From Caulobacter sp. (GTDB taxonomy: Bacteria; Pseudomonadota; Alphaproteobacteria; Caulobacterales; Caulobacteraceae), in assembly GCA_028291125.1 (NCBI GenBank), contig JAQGIN010000246.1, positions 1-7,040 on the forward strand: a DNA stretch of 7,040 bases. The letters run 5' to 3'. This document shows, in pieces, positions 1-6,066 of the stretch (position 1 is its first letter; the number at the start of each line of letters is the position of its first letter). The position numbers and the translations under genes were made by a program. The notes below the pieces were generated by a model. That model was not told the origin of the DNA. It ran no database searches and saw only the letters and a program-made list of their open reading frames with translations.

Positions 1-592
1 GGATCTTGCGCGCTTGCATCGCCACGGCGACCGCCAAGCCGATCAGGGCGACGACCGGTCCGGGTTGGGAGAAGTCGCCCAGGGTCAGGGCGTTGGACTT
101 GACGTTCAGCGCCACCATGCCGGCGTCGCGGCATCCCAGCATGGCGATGAACAGGCCGATCGAGGCGCCGAGGCCCAGTTTGATCTGCGGCGGGATCGTC
201 CGCACGACCAATTCACGCGCGCCGGTGAGGGTCAGGACCAGGAACAGCAGGCCGGAGATCATGGCGATGGCCAGGCCCGTACCGAAGGGCACATGCTCCA
301 AATGCGCCAGGGTGACGCCGAGGATCACCGAGCCGCCGATGCCCGGCCCGACGATGAACGGCAGGTTGGCGTAGACGCCCATGGCGATGCTGCCCAGGGC
401 CATCACCAGGATCGCGGCGGTGGTCGCGGCGCCCCGGTCCATGCCGCCGGTCGACAGCAGCGAGGGGATGACGACGATCAGATAGGCGGCCGCCAGAAAG
501 CTGGTCAGCCCGGCCATCATCTCGCGACTGACGGTGGTCTCGCGCGCGGCGATCGCGAAGCGGCGCTCCAGGAAGGCGCTGAAGCGGTTCAT
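1..592 (-). CDS. NCS2-family purine/nucleobase permease (AzgA/AdeP-like), partial at the left edge
   Basis: This is the N-terminal 197 residues of an inner-membrane nucleobase:cation symporter; the C-terminal part lies outside the window. Residues 20-52 (TTVSREMMAGLTSFLAAAYL, then I-P-S-L-L-S and G-G-M-D) follow the opening of E. coli AdeP/AzgA adenine-guanine-hypoxanthine permeases as I remember them. So do A-N-L-P (75-78), the segment around residue 140 (I-K-L-G-L-G-A-S-I-G-L-F-I) and Q-P-G-P-V-V (176-181). Several hydrophobic helices are evident (about 27-47, 55-75, 79-96, 103-124, 136-152, 178-192). The family motif normally reading A-P-A/G-M-G-L-N-A-F is here G-P-G-I-G-G-S-V-I (82-90), so the Asn is absent and the exact substrate is uncertain. 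The ATG overlaps the TGA of the upstream hydrolase gene (ATGA), with no strong ribosome binding site of its own, which suggests translational coupling. Context points to import of the base released by that hydrolase. Family call is firm; substrate is inference. Confidence 0.85.
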   Translation of the reverse strand, partial: MNRFSAFLERRFAIAARETTVSREMMAGLTSFLAAAYLIVVIPSLLSTGGMDRGAATTAAILVMALGSIAMGVYANLPFIVGPGIGGSVILGVTLAHLEHVPFGTGLAIAMISGLLFLVLTLTGARELVVRTIPPQIKLGLGASIGLFIAMLGCRDAGMVALNVKSNALTLGDFSQPGPVVALIGLAVAVAMQARKI

Positions 593-1719
593 TTCGAGGC
601 CTGCGACACGAAGGCCTCGACGAAGCGGTCGACGTCGATGGCTCGCACGATGTGGACTTCGCGCTCGCCGCTGTTGGGGGCCATCTCGGCGCTCCAGACG
701 ACGGGCTGGCCATAGGAGGGGCCGGGCAGGGTGTCGACGTCCATCCGCGCCACCAATTCCTCGGTGACGAGACTGCGGTCGATGGCGACAGCGACGGTGA
801 TTTCGTCCCAGAGAGGCTGGCCGATCCGAGCATAGGTCTTGACGTAGGTGGCGACCGGCGTGCCGGCCGCGCCGATGCGATCGACGACCGCCTGGGTCGC
901 CTTGGCCGCCGCGGTGACGTTGCCCATGACGGTGATCCTCGGCCACGGCGCGGTCAGCACGATGTGCGCGGCTTCCGGATCGAACAGGAAGTTGAAGTCG
1001 GTGGCGTAGTCGGTGTTGCCCGTCACCCGCGCGACGGCGGTGTCCAGCTTGCCCGGCTCGATGACGATCTCCTTGGCGAGCGGCGCGATGTCCGGCGCGA
1101 TGCGCAGGGCCAGGGCGATGTTGGTCAATGGGCCGGCGCTGACGATGGTGATCTGGTGCGGATGGGCCCGGACAGTACGGATCAGGGCGTGGACGGCGTC
1201 CTCGCTGGAGGCGTTGATCGTCGGCGCGCCCTCCGGCATCGGCGGGATCAGGGCCGGGTCCTGCGGGTGGTAGGTGCGGCCTGGACGCGGCGCGCTCCAC
1301 GCACCCTTGAAGGGGATACGGCCGTAGCGGGCCTCCCAGTTGGCCATCTCGACCTGGGTGCGCATGAGGGGCGTCTCGGCGCCGGGATGGATCGGCACAT
1401 CGGGACGCTTGGCGATTTCCAGGAAGCGCAGGGCGTGGGCTGTCTCCTCCTTCATCCAGGCGTCGCCGGTGACGACACCGACGCCCATCAGCTTGACTCG
1501 TGGATCGCGCAGCAGCGGGATTAGCGACTGGATATTGCTCTGACCCGGGCCCAGGAAGTCGTTGTCGAAGAAGATGCTGACCTTGTCCTCGGACGCGGGC
1601 GAGGCTCGGACGGGCGAGGATTGGGCGAAGGCGCCGCCCGCGAGCATGCAACTCGCGAGCAGCGCCGAAAGGCCAAGGGCCGCGGGGCGCCAATGAGGGG
1701 CGGTGGTGCGGAACGGCAT
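589..1719 (-). CDS. Exported nucleoside hydrolase of a divergent IU-NH-fold subfamily
   Basis: Predicted to cleave the N-glycosidic bond of nucleosides, giving base and pentose, outside the cytoplasm. Residues 1-32 form a signal peptide (basic start, hydrophobic 13-30, A-F-A before Q33). A lipobox-like L-A-S-C ends at C24, so a lipoprotein is possible. The mature part has the IU-NH fold signatures: F-D-N-D at 51-54, S-A-G-P-L-T-N-I-A-L-A-L at 194-205, D-F-N-F-L-F-D-P-E-A-A at 241-251 and P-L-W-D-E at 302-306. Compared with the classical D-x-D-x-x-x-D-D motif, the first two Asp (D52, D54) are kept but the DD pair is replaced by P/G. The usual His before the C-terminal Asp is W304, while D305 is kept. 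The subfamily resembles secreted fungal nucleoside hydrolases I recall, with G-D-A-W (85-88) and W-E (128-129). Length of 376 aa is longer than the roughly 310-330 aa of cytoplasmic enzymes, owing to the leader and inserts. An AAGGA ribosome binding site lies 8 bases before the ATG. It sits second in the operon and overlaps the permease gene by ATGA. Confidence 0.88.
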   Translation of the reverse strand: MPFRTTAPHWRPAALGLSALLASCMLAGGAFAQSSPVRASPASEDKVSIFFDNDFLGPGQSNIQSLIPLLRDPRVKLMGVGVVTGDAWMKEETAHALRFLEIAKRPDVPIHPGAETPLMRTQVEMANWEARYGRIPFKGAWSAPRPGRTYHPQDPALIPPMPEGAPTINASSEDAVHALIRTVRAHPHQITIVSAGPLTNIALALRIAPDIAPLAKEIVIEPGKLDTAVARVTGNTDYATDFNFLFDPEAAHIVLTAPWPRITVMGNVTAAAKATQAVVDRIGAAGTPVATYVKTYARIGQPLWDEITVAVAIDRSLVTEELVARMDVDTLPGPSYGQPVVWSAEMAPNSGEREVHIVRAIDVDRFVEAFVSQASK

Positions 1720-1727
1720 GGGAAAAG

Positions 1728-1732
1728 TCCTT
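1728..1732 (-). promoter_or_regulatory. Ribosome binding site of the nucleoside hydrolase gene
   Basis: On the minus strand AAGGA lies 8 bases upstream of the ATG at 1719. It supports this start, which also gives a complete signal peptide. Confidence 0.6.
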
Positions 1733-1744
1733 GGCCTGGGCGTC

Positions 1745-1770
1745 GCGGGAAGGGATGTCTCCCCGCCCGC
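1745..1770 (-). other. Intercistronic hairpin between receptor and hydrolase genes
   Basis: Read on the minus strand, 7 bases after the receptor stop codon, the sequence folds as GCGGG/CCCGC (5 pairs), a C-T mismatch, a G-U pair, then GGGA/TCCC closing a GACA loop. There is no T-run after it, so it is not a classical intrinsic terminator. It could protect the 3' end of the receptor message or reduce read-through into the hydrolase gene. The pairing is seen in the sequence; the role is inferred. Confidence 0.45.
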
Positions 1771-1777
1771 AATTGGA

Positions 1778-4756
1778 TCAGAAACGCGCCGTGGCGCCCA
1801 CGAACACGTAGCGGCCCAGGGAGTCGTACATGCCGGCGAAGAAGGCGCCGTTCGAGGTCTGGCCGCCGGTGCTGGCGGTCAGGGGCGGATCCTTGTCGAA
1901 GGCGTTGTTGACGCCGACCCGCACGGTGACCTTCTCGGCGACGTCCATCGAGGCGGCGAAATCGATGTAGCTGACGCTGGGCATCTTCAGGTCGTAGGGC
2001 TGGTACGTCCCGGCCAGATAGATGGACGAGCTCGACTTGTCGTTTGTGGCGCCGCCGATATAGCGCCAGGTGGTCGAGAGGTTCACGCCGCCGCGCGAGG
2101 TCCAGTCGGCGACCAGACGGTGACGCCATTCGGGGATCGGCTGGCCGCAGGTGACGCCGAAATGGCCGTCGCAGCGATAGGGCGCCAGGCCCGGCAGGAT
2201 CTGGACCTCGTACTTGTTGGTGCGGGTGCCGGCGAAGTTCAGGCCGATACGGCCCATGTCCTTGCCGAACAGTTCCGGCAGGTCATGCGCATAGCTAGCC
2301 GAGAAATCCAGGCCCGAGGTCTTGAGGTAGCCGGCGTTGACGCTGGTGGTGACGACATAGCCGCTGGTCACCAGCGAGCCGGTCGCCGTGTTGCGCTTGA
2401 TCAGGTCGCAGGCGATGCCGGCGTTGAGACACTGGTTCAACTCGATGCTGGCCGGCACCGTGGTGATCAGCTTCTTCACGTCGATGTCGAAATAGTCGAC
2501 CGACAGGTTCAAGCCGTGCAGGAAGCGGGGTAGCAGTTGTACGCCGAACGACTTGGTGGTCGAGGTCTCGGGATCCAGGTTCGGGTTGCCGCCGACCATG
2601 GCGCCGGACTGCTGGCCCGCCGCCGGCGCGATCGTTCCGTACTGCGTGGCCGTCACGCCCGACAGCGCGCATTGGGCGGCCGTCGCCTTGGGCGTCGCGC
2701 CTTCACAAGGATCGGTGATCGCGGCGGTCACGGTGCGTTGCGGCCCAAACAGCTCGACCAGATTGGGGGCCCGCACGGCGCGTTGGAAGCTGCCGCGGAA
2801 ACGGATGTCGCTAACCGGAGCCCATTCACCGCCGGCCTTGTAGGCCAAGGTGTCGCCGGCGGTGCTGTAGTTCGAATAGCGGGCGCCGCCCTCGACTGAC
2901 AGGCTCTTGAAGAACGGCTTGTTCTCGATCAGCGGCACGCGGATTTCGCTGTAGATTTCCTTGACGTTGAACGAGCCCTGGATCGGGAACTCGCCGCCCG
3001 AGTTTCCCGCCACGTCGCGCGAGCTGTAGTAGCTGTCGGGCTGGAAGCTGATCTTCTCGTCGCGATACTCCGCGCCGATGGCCACGCCGATCGAATGGTT
3101 GGCGAAGGGACTGGTCAGACCCAGGTCGCCGGTCAGCGCGCCGCTGAGGATGCTCTCCTCGGTGTGGCCCTTGCGATAGACGACGTTCTGCACGTAGTTC
3201 AACGCGGACGGGGTGATGCCGCCGGTCTGGAACAGGTTGATCGGCACGCAGGACAGGTCGGCCCCGTTGACCACGGATTCGCAGACGACCTGGCCGCTGC
3301 TGTTGGTCACCGCCCGCAGCGCCTTGGCGAACTTGGCCAGCGAATAGTCGCCGGTCAGGCGCGAGGTGTAGTCGGTGCGGCCGTACTGGGCGTAGACGTC
3401 GTAGCGCCAGTGGGAGGTCAGGTCGCCGCGCAGGCCCGCCACGCCGCGATAGGAGGTGTGGTTGGTGTAGTCGTGTCGCGAACCGCCCAGGGCGTTGCGC
3501 TGCGACACGATCACGCTGGCGTTCTGCGCATCGGTCAGGCCGACCGAGGTGCAGATCAGGTTCTTTTCTTGGGCCGACATCAGCGGGTTGTTGCAGTTGA
3601 TGCGTTCGGCGACCGTGAACACGGCGGTGGGCGACAGTTTGATGTCGGCCTCGTCGTGCATGTACATGAGCTCGCCATAGACGTCGGCCTTGCTCGAGAT
3701 TTCGTAGTGCCCGAACAGGTCGGCGTTGTAGCGCTTGTCGGGCGACTGCAGGTCGTAGGTGTTGCCGTTGTTGAAGCCGTCCGAGGTGCGGTAGGTCCGC
3801 AGCGTGTTGCCGGTCGTGCTGTCCAGCGCATAGCTGCCGCGTGTCGCGCCGGTCGCCGGGTTGGTCAGCTGGAACTGGACCGGATAGGTGGCGCTGGACA
3901 GCGAGCAGGCATAACCGGTCGCGGCGGCCGACAGGTTGCAGGTCGAGAAATCGCGGTCGGCCGTGGCGACGCCGGCGATCTGCTTGTAGCTGAAGAAGCC
4001 GGTGATGTTGCCGCGCCCGTCGGCGAAGTTCTTGCCGGCCGTGATCGAATAGCTCTGCTGGCCGCCGTCGAGCTCGTGGCCGACTGCGGGCGTCTGGCCC
4101 GCCGCGATGGCTGCCGAGACGATGGCGCTGTGGTTGTTGTGCATGTACAGGCCGCCCTGGACATCCAGTTGCACGCCCTCGAAGTCGCGCTTGAGCATGA
4201 AGTTGACGACCCCGGCCAAGGCGTCCGAGCCGTAGACGGCCGAGGCGCCGCCGGTCACCACATCGATCTGCTGGATCAAGGCGGCGGGGATATTGTTGAT
4301 GTCGGCCGCCTGAGCCGCCGAGCGGGCCGGGTCGCCCTGCATCAGGCGTCGGCCGTCGATCAGGACCAGGGTCCGTTGGTTGCCGAGGTTACGCAGATTG
4401 ATGGTGGCGGTGCCGCTGGCGCCGACCGTGCCGCCTCGGTTGCCGCTGCCCTGGTCGGCGAAGGCCTGGGGCAGGGTGTTGATCAGGTCCTCGACGCGGA
4501 CGACGCCGCGCTGGGCGATCTGTTTGCCGGTGATGGTGCTGATCGGGCTGACGCTGGTGGCGTCGGGGCTTCTGATGCGTGAGCCGGTGACCACGATCGC
4601 CTCGACCTCGGCGCTGGGCGTGGCCTCTTGAGCGACGGCCTCGCCACCGCAGGAAAGCGCGGCGAGCACGGCGGTGGAGGCGATCGCGAGCAACGCGGAC
4701 CGGCCAAGCCGGCCGCGAGCGGTGTGGTCGGGCCGAAGGCCAATAGCAGACAGCAT
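1778..4756 (-). CDS. TonB-dependent outer-membrane receptor, putative nucleoside/nucleobase-compound uptake
   Basis: A 992-residue outer-membrane active transporter energised by TonB-ExbBD. Residues 1-42 are a signal peptide (hydrophobic 21-35, A-V-A before Q43). A TonB-box-like stretch E-A-I-V-V-T-G is at 52-58. The plug domain follows (about 60-190), with L-R-N-L-G at 121-125, T-L-V-L-I-D-G-R-R at 129-137, D-V-V-T-G-G-A-S-A-V-Y-G at 165-176 and V-V-N-F-M-L at 183-188. The remainder is beta-barrel, including R-A-P-N-L-V-E-L-F (662-670), N-P-N-L-D-P-E (724-730), V-N-N-A-F-D-K (949-955) and a terminal Phe. The twelve cysteines of the mature protein fall in six close pairs, probably loop disulfides. 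The start chosen is the ATG with AAGGGGG 7 bases upstream. An in-frame TTG 48 bases earlier, at 4804, has AAGGAG 5 bases upstream and would add 16 residues. The gene heads the operon with the hydrolase and permease, which is the only clue to a nucleoside-type substrate. Confidence 0.93.
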   Translation of the reverse strand: MLSAIGLRPDHTARGRLGRSALLAIASTAVLAALSCGGEAVAQEATPSAEVEAIVVTGSRIRSPDATSVSPISTITGKQIAQRGVVRVEDLINTLPQAFADQGSGNRGGTVGASGTATINLRNLGNQRTLVLIDGRRLMQGDPARSAAQAADINNIPAALIQQIDVVTGGASAVYGSDALAGVVNFMLKRDFEGVQLDVQGGLYMHNNHSAIVSAAIAAGQTPAVGHELDGGQQSYSITAGKNFADGRGNITGFFSYKQIAGVATADRDFSTCNLSAAATGYACSLSSATYPVQFQLTNPATGATRGSYALDSTTGNTLRTYRTSDGFNNGNTYDLQSPDKRYNADLFGHYEISSKADVYGELMYMHDEADIKLSPTAVFTVAERINCNNPLMSAQEKNLICTSVGLTDAQNASVIVSQRNALGGSRHDYTNHTSYRGVAGLRGDLTSHWRYDVYAQYGRTDYTSRLTGDYSLAKFAKALRAVTNSSGQVVCESVVNGADLSCVPINLFQTGGITPSALNYVQNVVYRKGHTEESILSGALTGDLGLTSPFANHSIGVAIGAEYRDEKISFQPDSYYSSRDVAGNSGGEFPIQGSFNVKEIYSEIRVPLIENKPFFKSLSVEGGARYSNYSTAGDTLAYKAGGEWAPVSDIRFRGSFQRAVRAPNLVELFGPQRTVTAAITDPCEGATPKATAAQCALSGVTATQYGTIAPAAGQQSGAMVGGNPNLDPETSTTKSFGVQLLPRFLHGLNLSVDYFDIDVKKLITTVPASIELNQCLNAGIACDLIKRNTATGSLVTSGYVVTTSVNAGYLKTSGLDFSASYAHDLPELFGKDMGRIGLNFAGTRTNKYEVQILPGLAPYRCDGHFGVTCGQPIPEWRHRLVADWTSRGGVNLSTTWRYIGGATNDKSSSSIYLAGTYQPYDLKMPSVSYIDFAASMDVAEKVTVRVGVNNAFDKDPPLTASTGGQTSNGAFFAGMYDSLGRYVFVGATARF

Positions 4757-4763
4757 GAAGAAA

Positions 4764-4770
4764 CCCCCTT
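4764..4770 (-). promoter_or_regulatory. Ribosome binding site deciding the receptor start
   Basis: AAGGGGG on the minus strand lies 7 bases upstream of the ATG at 4756. It favours this start over the in-frame TTG at 4804, which however has its own AAGGAG at a 5-base distance (4815-4810). Confidence 0.6.
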
Positions 4771-4969
4771 GATGGTTGGCGCGCCCGCCGACAGCCCTCC
4801 CCAAGGCCTCTCCTTATGGTTGTTACAGTAAGTAGAATTGCTCGTGTTTCGCGCGACTTTGGCGAACGCTCGGTCAATTATGCCGCTTATTTAAACTATC
4901 CCATCGGTGCGCGATTGTGACGAGGTTATGACCCCTCCTTAGAATTGGAAACTCTTTGTAGTTATCTGC

Positions 4970-4988
4970 TTATAGGGTCGCCTTATAA
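4970..4988. promoter_or_regulatory. Candidate LysR-type operator (near-palindrome with T-N11-A)
   Basis: TTATAGGGTCGCCTTATAA has two 8-base arms around a 3-base centre with one mismatch (G4975/T4983). T4973 and A4985 are separated by exactly 11 bases, matching the T-N11-A core known for LysR-family recognition sites. It lies 37 bases before the regulator ATG and overlaps the best -10-like hexamer for that gene, so autorepression is plausible. It is about 215 bases from the receptor start, so the same protein could act on both promoters. Symmetry is seen; binding is inferred. Confidence 0.5.
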
Positions 4989-5015
4989 CCAGCTGTCGGC
5001 CCGATCATCGTTCCC

Positions 5016-5020
5016 GAAGG
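5016..5020 (+). promoter_or_regulatory. Ribosome binding site of the LysR-type regulator
   Basis: GAAGG lies 5 bases before the ATG at 5026. It favours that start over the upstream in-frame TTG at 4945, whose extra 27 residues would run through the candidate operator and do not look like a LysR N-terminus. Confidence 0.55.
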
Positions 5021-5025
5021 CCGCC

Positions 5026-5973
5026 ATGTCCGAGACCTTGACCGCGCCGGTCGCACGCCCCGCGGCGCGCACCCAGGCCATATCCTTGCGCCAGCTCCGT
5101 TTCTTCACGGCCTTGGCGGACACGGGCAATTTCAGCCGGGCGGCCGAGCGAATGATCGTGTCTCAGCCGGCCCTAAGCGCGGGTATCCGGCAGATCGAAG
5201 AGCATCTGGGCATGCGGCTGTTCGACCGCAGCACCCACCACGTTTTGCTGACCGAGGCCGGCGCCACCTTCCTGCCGCATGCGCTGCGGCTGCTGAAGAC
5301 CGCCGACAACGCCTTCGTCGACATGAGCGACGCCGCCAGCCGGGGAAAAGCCGTTGTCCGGATTGGGGCGATTCCATCGGCCGTTCCGGCCGCGGCTGAA
5401 GCCATGGCGCGACTCGGACAGCAGGCCGCCGACGTCTGCCTCCATCTCAGCGACGGCAAGAACGACGCCCTGATCGAAAGTCTGCGCATCGGCGCCCTGG
5501 ACATCGTCATCGGCGTCCTTGGACGCGCGGAGGAGGGGCTCCAGGCGACCTTGATCGCCGAGGACGAGATGCTGCTCGTGGCGCCGAAGGACCACCCGCT
5601 GGCGGCCGCGGCCAGCCTGCCGTGGAGCGCCCTGGAGGGCAGCGAGATCGTTCACTTCGTTGGCGGCAGCATCGGGGAGCTGAGTTCGGCGGCGATGCGG
5701 CAGAACAACCTGTCGCCCTCGACGCGATACAAGGTCGATCAGGTGGGATCGCTGGTGGGCTTGGCCAGCAGCGGCCTGGCGCTCGGCGTCCTGCCGCGGC
5801 TCTACACGCGCGGCCTCGACACCGATCGGGTGCGACTGGTGCCGCTCGTTCAGCCGGCGATCAAGCGCAAACTGATGCTGTTCCATCGCGCGAAACTCCA
5901 TGAGGAACACCCCCGTGCGGCGGCGCTCTGCGCCTTGTTCGTCCCAGCCTTACGCGACGCGCTCGCGATCTAA
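5026..5973 (+). CDS. LysR-type transcriptional regulator
   Basis: A 315-residue DNA-binding regulator of the LysR family, within the family's normal size. After a short Ala/Pro-rich tail, the winged helix-turn-helix spans about residues 20-80. It shows L-R-Q-L-R-F-F (21-27), G-N-F-S-R-A-A (34-40), V-S-Q-P-A-L-S (45-51), I-R-Q-I-E-E-H-L-G (55-63), L-F-D-R (65-68) and L-T-E-A-G (75-79). A linker helix (about 80-105) leads to the periplasmic-binding-protein-like effector domain, beginning V-V-R-I-G-A-I-P (110-117). That domain includes D-I-V-I-G-V-L-G and a G-L-A-L-G-V-L-P segment near the end. It is transcribed away from the receptor-hydrolase-permease operon, the classic arrangement in which a LysR protein controls its divergent neighbour. 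The effector might be a nucleoside, a base or a breakdown product, but that is guesswork. The preferred ATG has a ribosome binding site. Confidence 0.93.
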   Translation: MSETLTAPVARPAARTQAISLRQLRFFTALADTGNFSRAAERMIVSQPALSAGIRQIEEHLGMRLFDRSTHHVLLTEAGATFLPHALRLLKTADNAFVDMSDAASRGKAVVRIGAIPSAVPAAAEAMARLGQQAADVCLHLSDGKNDALIESLRIGALDIVIGVLGRAEEGLQATLIAEDEMLLVAPKDHPLAAAASLPWSALEGSEIVHFVGGSIGELSSAAMRQNNLSPSTRYKVDQVGSLVGLASSGLALGVLPRLYTRGLDTDRVRLVPLVQPAIKRKLMLFHRAKLHEEHPRAAALCALFVPALRDALAI

Positions 5974-5989
5974 ATAACGGTGCGAAATG

Positions 5990-6025
5990 GGGTCGTCGTC
6001 GGACCCGGTCTCGCGGGCTGGAGAC
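5990..6025. terminator. Two weak hairpins between convergent genes, possible terminator region
   Basis: GGGTC/GACCC (5990-5994 with 6002-6006, 7-base loop) is followed by GTCTC/GAGAC (6008-6012 with 6021-6025, 8-base loop). Both lie in the 93-base gap between the regulator and the exporter, which face each other. Stems are only 5 pairs and no T-run follows on either strand, so function as a terminator is uncertain. Confidence 0.25.
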
Positions 6026-6066
6026 ACGGCGACAACCTTGGGGCGCCGACACGGGGAAGCGTCGCC

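Larger units (their letters stand above)
4757..5025. promoter_or_regulatory. Divergent intergenic control region (receptor operon / LysR-type regulator)
   Basis: This 269-base gap separates the divergently transcribed receptor operon and regulator gene and must hold both promoters. Its middle (about 4815-4990) is clearly richer in A/T than the flanking genes. A TTGACC hexamer on the minus strand (4877-4872) resembles a -35 box, but I find no convincing -10 at the right distance. On the plus strand TTGGAA (4945-4950) and TTATAG (4970-4975) are 19 bases apart, a weak pair. A small perfect palindrome TTACAGTAA is at 4823-4831. No known riboswitch consensus, tRNA or small gene is visible. Confidence 0.6.

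Noticed and set aside
14..715. Open frame on the plus strand opposite the permease and hydrolase genes
   Set aside because: The translation is a His/Asp/Gln/Arg-rich shadow without family features, and it spans two convincing genes on the other strand.
213..833. Minus-strand open frame of 206 codons running across the hydrolase-permease junction
   Set aside because: It is Arg/Pro/Ser-rich and in a different frame from both recognisable proteins; the junction is fully explained by the ATGA overlap.
3095..4582. A 495-codon open frame on the plus strand, opposite the receptor gene
   Set aside because: Its composition (runs of Gly, Val, Asp, Arg, Ala with no domain motif) is typical of an antisense shadow in GC-rich DNA. 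The opposite strand has a full, motif-rich receptor.
4636..4666. Lipobox at the receptor leader cysteine (C36, preceded by A-L-S)
   Set aside because: The -3 position is Ala rather than Leu/Val/Ile, and a good A-V-A cleavage site follows at residue 42; receptors of this family use signal peptidase I.
4934..4940. Perfect AAGGAGG on the minus strand in the divergent gap, suggesting a leader peptide
   Set aside because: No ATG, GTG or TTG follows within a usable distance, so no leader peptide can be supported.
4945..5025. N-terminal extension of the LysR-type regulator from a TTG codon
   Set aside because: The extension runs through the promoter/operator region, has no good ribosome binding site and would place 27 unusual residues before a normal LysR start; the ATG at 5026 fits better.
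4757..5025. Possible purine riboswitch ahead of the receptor operon
   Set aside because: I see no conserved purine-aptamer core or matching three-stem arrangement on the minus strand; the region is better explained by promoters and a protein-binding dyad.
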